NCBI GenBank assembly: GCA_026874595.1
Contig: CM049307.1
Location: forward strand, 473,579-537,578
Source: Sipunculus nudus
Taxonomy: Eukaryota; Annelida; Sipuncula; Golfingiida; Sipunculidae
Length of the DNA: 64,000 nt
Direction of reading: 5' to 3'
Shown: positions 1-9,335 of the stretch, in pieces
Position numbering within the stretch: the stretch's first letter is position 1
Layout: every line of letters begins with the position of its first letter
The notes under the pieces: generated by a model
Database searches by the model: none
What the model was told of the DNA's origin: nothing
The model's input: the letters and a program-made list of their open reading frames with translations, nothing else
Position numbers and translations under genes: made by a program

Positions 1-1
1 G

Positions 2-223
2 GTAAGTTAAATGTTTGCAATCACGTTATAGAGCTGATACATACATAGCGAAACTGTCAAATTGTTATACATTTGATCATAGATTACAGCGCATGTAAAG
101 GTTTGCGGGGTGTTTTGCTGTTGTGAGAAACGTATGGGTAACATATGCGTTTAACTGAAACGGACATATGATCATGTGGACGTCATTCCACGTTACGACA
201 ATAAAGTCTGTTCTGTTTTTCAG
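2..223 (+). other. Predicted intron upstream of the first IAP gene
   Basis: The window opens with a donor-like GGTAAGT (GT at 2-3). A pyrimidine-rich tract followed by CAG ends at 223, immediately before coding sequence of the first IAP. The frame 3' of the acceptor (codons from 224) is in phase with the IAP and reaches its first ATG four codons later. The frame upstream of 236 has no ATG inside the window, only a GTG at 176. This is consistent with a 222-base intron whose first exon lies outside the window. It is an inference from splice consensus only; the IAP could simply start at 236. Confidence 0.4.
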
Positions 224-235
224 GCACCTGATGAG

Positions 236-1318
236 ATGTGTGACGCGGCAAGCATCAGAACGATGATGCACCACGCGGCACATCCACAATACGCTGACGT
301 AGCGATCCGGTTCAGGTCATTCAGACTGTGGCAGGCGTCGTCAATTCAACCTGTCGCCAGACTCTGTCAAGCGGGCTTCTTTTACATAGGCCAGGACGAC
401 CGTGTACGCTGTTTTATGTGCGGAGGTGGACTTTGTAATTGGGATGCAGACGATAATCCTTGGACCGAACACGCACATTGGTTCCCCCGCTGTGAGTTCC
501 TGAATGCATGCAGACACATACCGGAGGTCCAGAATGCCATCAACGGTATGATAGACCAGTCTGAACAGGCGGGTGAGAACCGTTCACGAACTGATATTTC
601 TGACGTTGTTGCTTCTTTTATGACTACACCAATGGTTAAAGAGGCACTTGAAATGGGCTTTACAAGGGATAGCATTAAGGGTGCTATGCGACTAAAGGGA
701 CGGGCATGTGTTGACATCAATGAACTGATGGATGCTGTAAAAAAGTTTGCAGTGACTCAAAGCCGTTTTGAAAAAACAGTCACATATGCAAACATTGCAC
801 ATACAGAGATTGATTCGGAGGATGAAAACGAACCGGAAAATGCTTCTACCTCTGTTGCAGCCTCAGCGTGCAAGAACGGCGAGTGTGGAACAAGCCAGGG
901 TAAGGAGGCAACAGGAACGAGCACCCAGAAAACAGAGAAATGTTCTGATAGCTCTAAGAAACGTAAGAAAAAGAAGACACAGAAGAAGAAGCAAAATAAG
1001 AAAAGCGAACAGGTCCCACAGCCGACACCTGGTAGCGCCGGGGAAACAGCAGATGACAAAGAAAGCGAAAAGGCCCCACAGCCGACAGGTAGTAGCGCCG
1101 GGGAAACGGCTGATGACAAAGAACGCCGTGATACACTTTCCGCAGAAATACAGGCACTCCGCGACAAGACGAAGTGCAAAGTCTGTCTGACGAGCGAGGT
1201 TAACATCGTCTTCTTACCATGCAGCCATTTGGTCTGTTGCCTTGACTGTTCCCTGCAGCTGCAAAAATGTCCCATTTGTCGTGAACTCATTAAAGCCACA
1301 GTGAAAACATTTATGTGA
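236..1318 (+). CDS. Inhibitor of apoptosis protein with BIR, UBA-like and RING domains
   Basis: Predicted IAP of 360 residues from the ATG at 236; an upstream exon may add residues. One BIR domain near the N terminus has zinc ligands C59, C62, H79 and C86 (C-x2-C-x16-H-x6-C). Residues 132-170 look like the UBA domain of cellular cIAP/XIAP proteins (ALEMGF motif followed by helices). A Lys-rich stretch and two 20-codon repeats (from 1015 and 1075) follow. The C terminus is a RING-HC finger, C314, C317, C329, H331, C335, C338, C345, C348, ending in hydrophobic residues as in cellular IAPs. Expected roles are binding caspases or IAP antagonists and acting as an E3 ubiquitin ligase in the cytoplasm. 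IAP genes are known in invertebrate herpesviruses and baculoviruses and are host-derived. BIR and RING are certain, the UBA probable, the exact start uncertain. No AATAAA is evident downstream. Confidence 0.93.
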   Translation: MCDAASIRTMMHHAAHPQYADVAIRFRSFRLWQASSIQPVARLCQAGFFYIGQDDRVRCFMCGGGLCNWDADDNPWTEHAHWFPRCEFLNACRHIPEVQNAINGMIDQSEQAGENRSRTDISDVVASFMTTPMVKEALEMGFTRDSIKGAMRLKGRACVDINELMDAVKKFAVTQSRFEKTVTYANIAHTEIDSEDENEPENASTSVAASACKNGECGTSQGKEATGTSTQKTEKCSDSSKKRKKKKTQKKKQNKKSEQVPQPTPGSAGETADDKESEKAPQPTGSSAGETADDKERRDTLSAEIQALRDKTKCKVCLTSEVNIVFLPCSHLVCCLDCSLQLQKCPICRELIKATVKTFM

Positions 1319-1580
1319 ATGACACACAAGGGTCATATGATGGTAAATAACGATTCGTGCGTATACTACACCGACACGCAGTGTGAAAAGAGGTACAATA
1401 TTTGACTCTCCCCCTAAGTGTTGTTACTGCTACCGCTTCATTTCTGATACATACATATTTGCCATATACAGTTAGTGGTGTGTATGTATCATGTATAGCC
1501 CCCGTTACACCACGTCGATCGCTTAGCATAAAGGCACGTGGTCTGCCGTGTTGCACAACACATCTTCCCCACGTCTTCCA

Positions 1581-1587
1581 TATATAG
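1581..1587 (+). promoter_or_regulatory. TATA box of the second IAP gene
   Basis: TATATAG lies 49 bases before the ATG at 1636, the distance expected for a short herpesvirus-type leader. The 1319-1580 stretch between the two IAP genes shows no supported gene and no AATAAA for the first IAP. Confidence 0.6.
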
Positions 1588-1635
1588 CCGCGCTCCAGGG
1601 ACTGCACTGCAGTCTGTACTCCACCATCCGTTCAC

Positions 1636-2223
1636 ATGTCTGACATATCTCTCTCCGTGCCCGCCAAGAGAAAGGTAACAACGTTAACTGAGGTTGTAGG
1701 ACAGGAGGTATTACCCAACGTCTATTTAACTCAGCCTTCTATGCAACAGTACATAGATCGCCTGGCGTCGTTTTTACCGAACTGGCCTGTACGCGACATA
1801 CAAAAGCCTGCCAGGCTGGCAGAAGCTGGCTTGTATTACACGGGCAGCGCAGACAAGGTTAAGTGTTTCCAATGCGGTGTCCTTCTTGACCAGTGGTTGC
1901 CAGAACACGACCCGTGGGTAGAGCATGCCAAACGGACACATGGATGCTCTTTCCTGGATGCACGCCTAAGCGTAACCTCGCATGAAAACGTCTTGGCGTC
2001 ACCCAAAGCTACCGATCAACAAACAAGACGTCAAACCCCAATACAAGACGAAGGACAAAACGAGGACAGGTGTTTGTGCAAGGTGTGTTTTGCAGAGGAA
2101 GTGAGTGTCGTCTTCTTGCCTTGCAATCACCTGCTGGTGTGCAACACATGCTCTGCTGAGCTTCAGGTTTGCCCCCAATGCAATGTGCGCGCATCAAACA
2201 AGATACGTATATATTTATGTTGA
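1636..2223 (+). CDS. Short inhibitor of apoptosis protein (BIR + RING)
   Basis: A 195-residue IAP with one BIR (C77, C80, H97, C104; canonical C-x2-C-x16-H-x6-C spacing) and a C-terminal RING-HC finger (C148, C151, C163, H165, C169, C172, C179, C182). It lacks the UBA-like segment, Lys-rich linker and internal repeats of the upstream IAP, so it is not a recent tandem duplicate. The start is the ATG at 1636, preceded by a TATA box. The size and domain order match compact viral IAPs. Likely function is suppression of apoptosis through caspase/IAP-antagonist binding and ubiquitin ligation. Paired polyadenylation signals follow about 130 bases after the stop. Confidence 0.95.
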   Translation: MSDISLSVPAKRKVTTLTEVVGQEVLPNVYLTQPSMQQYIDRLASFLPNWPVRDIQKPARLAEAGLYYTGSADKVKCFQCGVLLDQWLPEHDPWVEHAKRTHGCSFLDARLSVTSHENVLASPKATDQQTRRQTPIQDEGQNEDRCLCKVCFAEEVSVVFLPCNHLLVCNTCSAELQVCPQCNVRASNKIRIYLC

Positions 2224-2352
2224 GTATCGACTAAAACATTGTTGTACTGGCGCGTGGACTTTATTACCCACGGACCATGTGTATTATCAGTCGTATATTC
2301 TAGAACAGTTCGTATAACGGCCCCTGTGGATATTGTGTATTACTGTATATGA

Positions 2353-2384
2353 AATAAAACAGGTTTATGTAGATGTGAAATAAA
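2353..2384 (+). terminator. Tandem polyadenylation signals
   Basis: AATAAA occurs at 2353-2358 and again at 2379-2384, inside a directly repeated 26-base unit (GTGAAATAAAACAGGTTTATG in the second copy, one base different in the first). They lie downstream of the short IAP and are its likely 3' end. Confidence 0.7.
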
Positions 2385-2500
2385 ACAGGTTTATGTACAG
2401 CTCCGGTTAGCCCGGGCGCGTATTTACTGCATGTTTGTTACATATCGTATAAACCGTCGTATCCATAACCGTCTTTATTGTGTTTTTGTTGATATTTGTG

Positions 2501-2887
2501 ATGTACGTGAAGTGTTCGTATGAGTGTATCTGTCCAAATGCTCCTGGATATTTGAACGCAGTAAATGTAACGATGGATTGTCAGCATTTTGTCTTTTGCC
2601 GTAGGGTGTCATGCAAGAACGAAGGTCTGGTGCCCTATGCACCTTCCGAATCATTGAAGCGTAAGCTCCAAGTGCGTGGCACGAATTTTAAAAAACGCGG
2701 CCGTAAACCATGGGATCTTTGGGTTGAAAGGACGTCTGTTGACACTAGCCCTTGTGAAAATGGGTTCATCCTCGGGTTTGATCCTACGACATGGACTCCA
2801 GTGGCGATCATACACCTGTACACGGGTTTCTTGATGTATCGGGCAGATACCCAAAGTTTGTTTTTGGAGGGGCTACATTTCCAATGA
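2501..2887 (+). CDS. Unrecognised small Cys-rich protein, possibly the 5' part of the next frame
   Basis: 128 residues from the first ATG at 2501. The N-terminal half has many cysteines (about residues 5-40); the middle is basic. I recognise no family. The region just upstream would encode a hydrophobic stretch in the same frame but has no ATG. The frame overlaps the open frame of the following long gene, which lacks an ATG until 3018. The two could therefore be one gene split by a one-base shift between 2835 and 2884, or two separate genes. No TATA box is clear; TTTATTGTG at about 2474 resembles the ATTTGTG elements found upstream of later genes. Confidence 0.45.
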   Translation: MYVKCSYECICPNAPGYLNAVNVTMDCQHFVFCRRVSCKNEGLVPYAPSESLKRKLQVRGTNFKKRGRKPWDLWVERTSVDTSPCENGFILGFDPTTWTPVAIIHLYTGFLMYRADTQSLFLEGLHFQ

Positions 2888-3017
2888 CACAAAGGTGAAC
2901 GGGTCGGTGTCACTAGGTGCGCACTTGAGCCAACTGATCAAGTTACCAGACCCTTACTTGTTTCACACTGTGCATGCCGACTGGAAGGGCCTGACAGGGG
3001 CATTTCAAGGAAGACAT

Positions 3018-5570
3018 ATGCAACCGGGTTTCATGGATATGGGAGTTCGCCGATTCAACCAAGACGCGAATGCCATAGAGTCAGGGCTGGCCCCGTGCGA
3101 CGCAGACAGTGCATGGGGGAACTGCCGTTCATCTTTCATAGAGTCCCTACCGGTTGAATTCCAGGGTGATGGGGATATCTCAACAGCCCTCGATCTTTAC
3201 AAAGCAGGTGACCAATGGCGGGAAAATGAAGAACACTTAGTGCGGGATGCGGGGGCAGCTGTCCTAACGTACGAGACGGTTCATCTTTCAGGCAAACGTT
3301 ACAGGCTGCTACTAGCTGACCTACTGCCACAAAACGGGAAAAACCATAAATCGTGCAACGCGTCTGACAAACGCTGGCAAAATACTGCCGACCCGTCGGA
3401 CGAAAGTCTACACACGTGTGACTGTTACAGCTACCGTCTGAAGGATCACCCAGTTCTGTGGAAGGCCTTGACACCCACGTCTTACGCCCTCTGCGAACTG
3501 GATAATTTCGAACTGGCTCCGGCCTGGGTATGCGTCTGGACAGCAGACAAACATCGGGAGGACAAAAGCGCCGTTGACACATCACGCAACTTGGACAACC
3601 TCTTGGGACGGGAGCGATTTGCGACCGTGCGGGCTAAATGCCACCAGTGGATGAACAAACTTCTGTGCTTGATCGCTGACGCCGCCAAAACAGGCGTACC
3701 ATCCGAGGACACGCAACTACGGCATTTAGAAAAAAGACAGAAACGAAATTTAAGTATTTGTTCACAACCGAGCCTACACGGCACAGAGAAATGGGTCGCG
3801 TCGACCTGTAGACAGAAGAAACAAACAGAGTTACCACACCTTTCATGGTTGGACACAGCCTGGGCTGACAAAGCCGAAAAACTAAGTTTGACCACCTCGG
3901 AGCTTGCTGCGTACAACTGTGAGCGGGTCGCCAGGTTGGTTGCAGTCCCTCGGGCACAGCTCCCGAAACTTACAGCAGACAGCAAAAGCCAATCTACAAC
4001 GAAAGCATATGGGGTGGACCATCCGTCATTCGTTCAGAGTAAACCCGGCGTTACGTTCGAAGAATACGACAGCGACGTGGACGAAGACACATCACAACAT
4101 GCTGCCACAGCAAAGGAGACTTTTTCCGGTGAGGCAACGTCGACAAGTACGTCTGCAAGTGACGACACAGCTTTGCCTGTAGAGAGGCCAAAAGAGGCTA
4201 CCAGTGTGACCCCTGTGTGGTTGTGCGATATAATGGGGAAGGTCATGGCAGCGTACGTGTACATGTGTGTGAACTATGTGTCGAGAAGCAGAGGGACGGG
4301 TGTCGCACGTTTGAGGTCTCACGTGAGGCAATCGATGCGTTTGCGGGAGCGGAGAAAGGATGAACCGCCTGATGCAGACGTTGTCCTGTTTAACCTGCTG
4401 TCCCCCGAGCTGCCACAACACCACGTATACATGCGGCTTATGGGCGACATGTGCAAGGAGGACAAGATTGCCCTGAAGGTGTTGTTGACGGCTGCTGCTG
4501 ACGTGGTGGGGTTCAGCGCTGCAGACTGTTTCGAGAATGGGTCGCTGTCCACCGATGATACCCCATACAGCAGACAGAGGATCCAGGAGGGCGATGTTTA
4601 CGTAGGCGCGGTATGGCCACTGTCTGAACGAACCTGCGTCAGAGAAGAACCAGAACAAGCGTTCCGTTTGTTGCTGGAAAAATGCAGGGAGAAGTGGGAC
4701 GATTCAGTGTCCCGACGGGATTCCCTGTGGTCATATATGCCGACAACGGATAACATGCTGTGGGATAAAGGATGCGAGCACGCCCGGATCCAGACATCGG
4801 CACAAGTGCGACGCATGGCCGGGTGGCTGGGTCTGCACCTTTCAGGAAAGACGGCGATCTACCTGTTAGCGACATGCATACCCGACTGTATGGGTAATGC
4901 ATGCGATCGAACAAAAGCAGGAGGGGCTTCCCCGTTGGTCAACATGATAATGGAGGACATCGTCCTGAGCCAGGCGATGAAACCAAAGACGGCAAAGGAA
5001 CAGGACCTCTTGGTGTCGGGCGACTGGTGGGACTGTGGGAAAACAGACCTCTGGACACAACGGTTGTCGCTTTTGAACATAGAGGATAAATGGAAGGCAA
5101 AGATCGCACGGCATTTGAAACCGTTGGGAATATGGGTGCTGCATTTTGTGGAAAGGTTCATGCACGCCCACGTTACGAGTGGTTCAAGTTCAAATAACGT
5201 GGTGCACGCCCGTTTCCGGGCGGGCAGCTACTTGGCCACTACCCTGTTGTTGAAAGCCATCGGGCGGCTGTGCGGAATGTGCGGCATATTTTTGCGTCGG
5301 CTACCTGTCCCTCCGACGGACGCTAAGGAGGCGCCAACGCTTAGACAAAAACGGGTCAACTTTTTGCGCCGAAGGGCACAAAACATAAACAACATCTGCG
5401 TGCACATCGCAGAAAGGTTGCTTGACACAGGATCCGAATCAGATGAGCTGCGGGCACACATGCGCTGCATGATCACAAGAAAAGCACCATTATTCCTGTG
5501 GGATCCCTCCCGTCCAAACCTATCTGGATACCTGAAGCGTTGCATAAAGGATTCCTGCCCTGCAGTATAA
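3018..5570 (+). CDS. Unrecognised 850-residue protein
   Basis: A long open frame, open from 2835 but with the first ATG at 3018, giving 850 residues. I recognise no domain. The centre (about residues 340-430) is acidic and Ser/Thr-rich, probably disordered; the flanking parts are mixed alpha/beta with scattered Cys and Trp. No signal peptide or membrane segment is evident. The 41 open codons before the ATG suggest that the true N terminus may be encoded upstream in another frame (see 2501-2887) or by splicing. Codon use and base composition match the neighbouring viral genes. No AATAAA follows before the next gene. Confidence 0.7.
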   Translation: MQPGFMDMGVRRFNQDANAIESGLAPCDADSAWGNCRSSFIESLPVEFQGDGDISTALDLYKAGDQWRENEEHLVRDAGAAVLTYETVHLSGKRYRLLLADLLPQNGKNHKSCNASDKRWQNTADPSDESLHTCDCYSYRLKDHPVLWKALTPTSYALCELDNFELAPAWVCVWTADKHREDKSAVDTSRNLDNLLGRERFATVRAKCHQWMNKLLCLIADAAKTGVPSEDTQLRHLEKRQKRNLSICSQPSLHGTEKWVASTCRQKKQTELPHLSWLDTAWADKAEKLSLTTSELAAYNCERVARLVAVPRAQLPKLTADSKSQSTTKAYGVDHPSFVQSKPGVTFEEYDSDVDEDTSQHAATAKETFSGEATSTSTSASDDTALPVERPKEATSVTPVWLCDIMGKVMAAYVYMCVNYVSRSRGTGVARLRSHVRQSMRLRERRKDEPPDADVVLFNLLSPELPQHHVYMRLMGDMCKEDKIALKVLLTAAADVVGFSAADCFENGSLSTDDTPYSRQRIQEGDVYVGAVWPLSERTCVREEPEQAFRLLLEKCREKWDDSVSRRDSLWSYMPTTDNMLWDKGCEHARIQTSAQVRRMAGWLGLHLSGKTAIYLLATCIPDCMGNACDRTKAGGASPLVNMIMEDIVLSQAMKPKTAKEQDLLVSGDWWDCGKTDLWTQRLSLLNIEDKWKAKIARHLKPLGIWVLHFVERFMHAHVTSGSSSNNVVHARFRAGSYLATTLLLKAIGRLCGMCGIFLRRLPVPPTDAKEAPTLRQKRVNFLRRRAQNINNICVHIAERLLDTGSESDELRAHMRCMITRKAPLFLWDPSRPNLSGYLKRCIKDSCPAV

Positions 5571-5777
5571 ACTGGACAGACCGAAAGATGGCTGAGGAGC
5601 ATCACCCAATATAAGGCAGTGGCCAGTGGTAACAGCCAGTTCGCCTTGTGGGATATACACACGTGCATCCACGGCACGCCGTTTACTGCACAAGACAGCG
5701 TGACAGATGTTCACAGCTCTCCTGTTTGGAATGACTTTTGCGTTTGGATGAAAACGCACGTGTTTTAAAAATCACGA

Positions 5778-8075
5778 ATGTCGTCTGTATCGTATCACGC
5801 GCCATCAGCGACGCGCCCTCGAGATGGGGGTGATTCGACCACCACCACCGAATCCGTCATTCACGCTCACACCCAATTTCTACGGGGGTTATGCCGGGCG
5901 ATATTCCTCACGCAGGACCAAACAGCGGACAAGGCCGGTCTGGACGGATTTCTCACACAAAGCGTAAAACATGCGATCCGAGATTCAGGTCTCGCTGCCT
6001 TCAAAATTACGCAGTGTGATCTGTCAACAGAAGAGGTTTTTCTGTTAAGATGCGTAGCACAACCACTGCTGTTCGACCCCGAAGGTGTTGACCGGTTATC
6101 GGACTTGTGTTCCTTCTTTGAAACAGGAGGCCCGAATGCAACTGCATGGTTGTATACTTACAATCTGGGACTGCGGTTTTACAAGTGGTTCTGTCACAAC
6201 TGGTCCAATGATACTGATCGACAGAGAGAATCGGGTTTTGCGCAAGACGTTTCTTTGGTTTATGACCTGTGCTGCGCGTGCAGTCTGAGTGTTATACCCT
6301 TTGACACGGACGTGGACGATGACGCACATGCCGCTTGCCTGTCGCGGGCCAGAGAATACAGGCGTCGTCTGAGACGCGTCTTCCTACATGAAAGTTTAAG
6401 CGATTGCCTGTCAATAGATGTAGAGCTACAGGAGGCCATAATCAACTGTATATACGAATTCGGAAGCGGCGCATCCGCCCCAGCACGCCAATGGTACCTA
6501 TCGCTGTCCGAAAACCTGATACAAACCACAAAAGGGGAAGGCTCAGGAGACGCAGCAGACGAGCAGGGCGTGACGGAGCACGCAGAGATGCCCACACCGT
6601 CTTGCCTGGGTGAAGTCATACGCAACAGGATTTCATTTTTCCGTGAGGTTTGTTCTTCTGCCCAGCCCACGTTTGCCCCAGCGGATGAAAGCTACGGCGA
6701 CCAGGGCAATTCGGAAACGTGGCAGCGGGCGTGTTCTGAACCTGTTGCTCCGAGTTTGGTACACGTATCCTCGTTGAACGCAGTTGAACACCTCAGCCGT
6801 GTAAACCTTTGCCGCTCCACTTCCGCCAGGGCGGTAGCCGTATCATTACCAAATGGCTGTATTGTGAACGCGGGTCCAGACCCCAGGACTGATCTGTTCT
6901 CAGGTATGGGGCCTATCATGAAACATTGGCTAAACCGTTGCAAGACGGCGTGTAGCGAAAAGCGACCGCATGCGCTGTTCCAGCAACGAACGGGTCACAT
7001 GGATGCAGTTATCCTCCATAAAATTAAGAACATGAGTAAAATGCTGCGACGCACCGTGTTTGTACCACTCGGAAGGGGTCCGGCTGTCATGAGTGTCGGA
7101 ACAAACAATGTAGAAAACAAATCACAAGAAGCAGACCTTGTAGGTTTCGTGTTACGTTCCTTTATACAGGAAAGGTACCGTTGGCAGATGTACAGCACGA
7201 TATCAGATACGTTGGCTGGGGGACTAGAATACATAACATTCTTGAAGGTTGCGTGCTCGCTGTGCCAGGCCAAGTGCGTCCGGAAACCATTCATAACAGA
7301 GTTCACCCGCAGCGTTTGCGTTGACGTAGATCGTCTGAACAAGGGCGGGAAATGTCAACCCCGCTTCGTGCACACACCGAGCCTGCGGGTGGGAACTCCT
7401 TACGGAGGGTTCTCAGTCACAGCCCTGCCCTTGTCATGGCACAGGGTTTACGAAGCCCCTGCTCCGCCTGCGATGGCAAAACGGATTTCGCGTGAACTGT
7501 ACGTGCACGCCGAACGCCACATGATGCTCTGTTCCGGTGACAGGCACGGGGTGCCGATGGCTTACGTCACATCCGGGCGGTTCGGTCCAGTGACAGTCAC
7601 AGGATCTACGAAAGACCCTCCCGCCGTGGTAGGGACGCCGAGATGCACCGGGAAGAAAAAAGGTTGCGTATCGAAAGCATCGCTGTGCGTCGTGCAGGTA
7701 TGCAATGGTGAGAGAACGTGCTACGAACTTGTCCACACCATCGGGGAAGGCTTCGAGAACGCAGTTTGCTGTTCCTGCGACGCAAAAAACGCACAAGCGC
7801 TTCAGAGAGCGACGTGCGTGCGTCATTTCGAAGACACACACTTCCACGGACCCTCATCGAGCTGGAACGAGAACACAGACGAAACAGAGCTGTCGCTCCA
7901 TGAAAAGAGAGTGAAGCATGTCACGGGTCTTTGCCGGAACAAAATCCCGCAAAAACACCTGTGTCAAGGTTGCCTTTGTTGGTATGCATGTGATTGCGCG
8001 ATGCACTTGCATGACAGCATTCACGAATACATGCGTGTTTTTGGCCTTCCCGAACTGACAGGCGGAACAGCATGA
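5778..8075 (+). CDS. Unrecognised 765-residue protein with Cys/His-rich C terminus
   Basis: ATG at 5778, 765 residues. No domain recognised. The last 150 residues contain several Cys/His clusters, including a C-x2-C-x-C-x3-C-x-C-x3-H series about 45 residues from the end, suggesting metal binding. The middle is a long globular region rich in Cys. No signal peptide or membrane span. A structural or regulatory herpesvirus protein is plausible but not demonstrated. The gene is followed directly by a 17-base element shared with the next intergenic gap. Confidence 0.75.
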   Translation: MSSVSYHAPSATRPRDGGDSTTTTESVIHAHTQFLRGLCRAIFLTQDQTADKAGLDGFLTQSVKHAIRDSGLAAFKITQCDLSTEEVFLLRCVAQPLLFDPEGVDRLSDLCSFFETGGPNATAWLYTYNLGLRFYKWFCHNWSNDTDRQRESGFAQDVSLVYDLCCACSLSVIPFDTDVDDDAHAACLSRAREYRRRLRRVFLHESLSDCLSIDVELQEAIINCIYEFGSGASAPARQWYLSLSENLIQTTKGEGSGDAADEQGVTEHAEMPTPSCLGEVIRNRISFFREVCSSAQPTFAPADESYGDQGNSETWQRACSEPVAPSLVHVSSLNAVEHLSRVNLCRSTSARAVAVSLPNGCIVNAGPDPRTDLFSGMGPIMKHWLNRCKTACSEKRPHALFQQRTGHMDAVILHKIKNMSKMLRRTVFVPLGRGPAVMSVGTNNVENKSQEADLVGFVLRSFIQERYRWQMYSTISDTLAGGLEYITFLKVACSLCQAKCVRKPFITEFTRSVCVDVDRLNKGGKCQPRFVHTPSLRVGTPYGGFSVTALPLSWHRVYEAPAPPAMAKRISRELYVHAERHMMLCSGDRHGVPMAYVTSGRFGPVTVTGSTKDPPAVVGTPRCTGKKKGCVSKASLCVVQVCNGERTCYELVHTIGEGFENAVCCSCDAKNAQALQRATCVRHFEDTHFHGPSSSWNENTDETELSLHEKRVKHVTGLCRNKIPQKHLCQGCLCWYACDCAMHLHDSIHEYMRVFGLPELTGGTA

Positions 8076-8084
8076 TCCACATCC

Positions 8085-8101
8085 GACACCTTTTATTTGT
8101 G
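8085..8101 (+). promoter_or_regulatory. Shared promoter-like element, copy 1
   Basis: GACACCTTTTATTTGTG lies 9 bases after the stop of the preceding gene and about 90 bases before the next ATG (8190). The identical 17-mer recurs at 9282-9298. The T-rich core could serve as a TATA-like box. Confidence 0.5.
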
Positions 8102-8189
8102 ACGGACACCCGTGGTTGCGTCACACGATGTACAATTCAGTCCTGGCAGCAAAGTGCATTTTGTTCATATCACGAATACATCCGCACTC

Positions 8190-9266
8190 ATGGACACGGC
8201 AGATCATACCACAAAGAATACCCGCAATCGCGAGTCAATGGCCGCTCTTCACCATATAGCTGCCATAGCCACATGCCAGGAAACGCAGGACGGGCCCGCA
8301 CCTCTACCAGGCGTGACAGTCCGCGAACAGAAAATCGACCAGGAAGCGTTAGAAAACTGGTTGGGCGCAGGAATGTTAGAATGTGCGGAAGACGCACGGG
8401 TGCAACCGAAAAGGAAAAAGATGGAGAAAAAGGAAATGATTCATGCAACCAAGTCAAAGAGCCAACAATGCCGTTCTGACCGTACGCTCCGCGGAAAAAG
8501 CAAGTTACGTTTATCTTCTTCCGTCGCGCAACCTAAACCGAATCTGAACATTCAAACAACTGCCAGCACCCCACAAACGCCCTCTGAGACGATGTATGAC
8601 AAACATCACAGCACAACTCCAGACACTACGGATGTCACGTCTCTTGATACGCATTCAACGAAACGCCACCGGCCATGTTCTGTTCACGGATCCTTGGAGC
8701 CTGTGCCACCGGGGGACCGCCAGTTCCCTCACCCCCATTCTGTGCTGGTACAATGCAAGCATCCTAAAATGAACCGCTACATAGAAAATATGATATCCAC
8801 ACAGGGATATCTAATGGAGGAAATGGATCCAGTGACCGGGGCCGTCCATCGCCTGTGGTATGTCCTCTTGGAAGACTTGGTTAAAAGGGACGGCGCTCCC
8901 GTGAGACCGTGCACCGACGTGCGCTTGTATGACCTAGCACCTGTAACGGACACGACGATTGATGATGACGACGAGCCCTTAGAATACCCCGCTTACTGTG
9001 TCTTGTGCAAACCTTCACAAGACAACGGCGCAAAAGCCGTCCGCGTCACAAACAAGCGGGACGACGGACAAGAACGCCCGATGAACCTGGCGATGGACAT
9101 TCAGACGCGCAAGCCTTTGTTTATGGTTGAAGCCAACGAAATGTATGAAAGCAAGGCATCGCACCATGGCGGCGTGCCTACCGTGTTTGTCGTTTGCTCT
9201 GACCCCGAATCCGTCTTCTACAAAAAGATGAAGGAAATGGGATGCACGTGCGGTGACACGGACTAG
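8190..9266 (+). CDS. Unrecognised 358-residue protein
   Basis: Starts at the first ATG, 8190 (the frame opens earlier with GTG). The first 170 residues are basic, Ser/Thr/Pro-rich and probably disordered; the remainder appears folded, with an acidic run (DDDDE) near residue 275. No known family, signal peptide or membrane segment. It lies head-to-tail between two genes, each preceded by the same 17-base element. Confidence 0.65.
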   Translation: MDTADHTTKNTRNRESMAALHHIAAIATCQETQDGPAPLPGVTVREQKIDQEALENWLGAGMLECAEDARVQPKRKKMEKKEMIHATKSKSQQCRSDRTLRGKSKLRLSSSVAQPKPNLNIQTTASTPQTPSETMYDKHHSTTPDTTDVTSLDTHSTKRHRPCSVHGSLEPVPPGDRQFPHPHSVLVQCKHPKMNRYIENMISTQGYLMEEMDPVTGAVHRLWYVLLEDLVKRDGAPVRPCTDVRLYDLAPVTDTTIDDDDEPLEYPAYCVLCKPSQDNGAKAVRVTNKRDDGQERPMNLAMDIQTRKPLFMVEANEMYESKASHHGGVPTVFVVCSDPESVFYKKMKEMGCTCGDTD

Positions 9267-9281
9267 AAATCGCGCACGGTA

Positions 9282-9298
9282 GACACCTTTTATTTGTG
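9282..9298 (+). promoter_or_regulatory. Shared promoter-like element, copy 2
   Basis: An exact second copy of the 17-mer at 8085-8101, placed 15 bases after a stop codon and 38 bases before the next ATG (9336). The repeated position between gene ends and starts supports a role in transcription. Confidence 0.5.
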
Positions 9299-9335
9299 TT
9301 TGTCACAACGTCTGTTGTGCCCCCCGAACAAAAGT

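Noticed and set aside
176-235. N-terminal extension of the first IAP from a GTG at 176
   Set aside because: Eukaryotic viral genes start at ATG, and the region fits an intron end better.
757-1329. 190-codon minus-strand frame over the first IAP
   Set aside because: Antisense of the Lys-rich and RING-coding region; no independent support.
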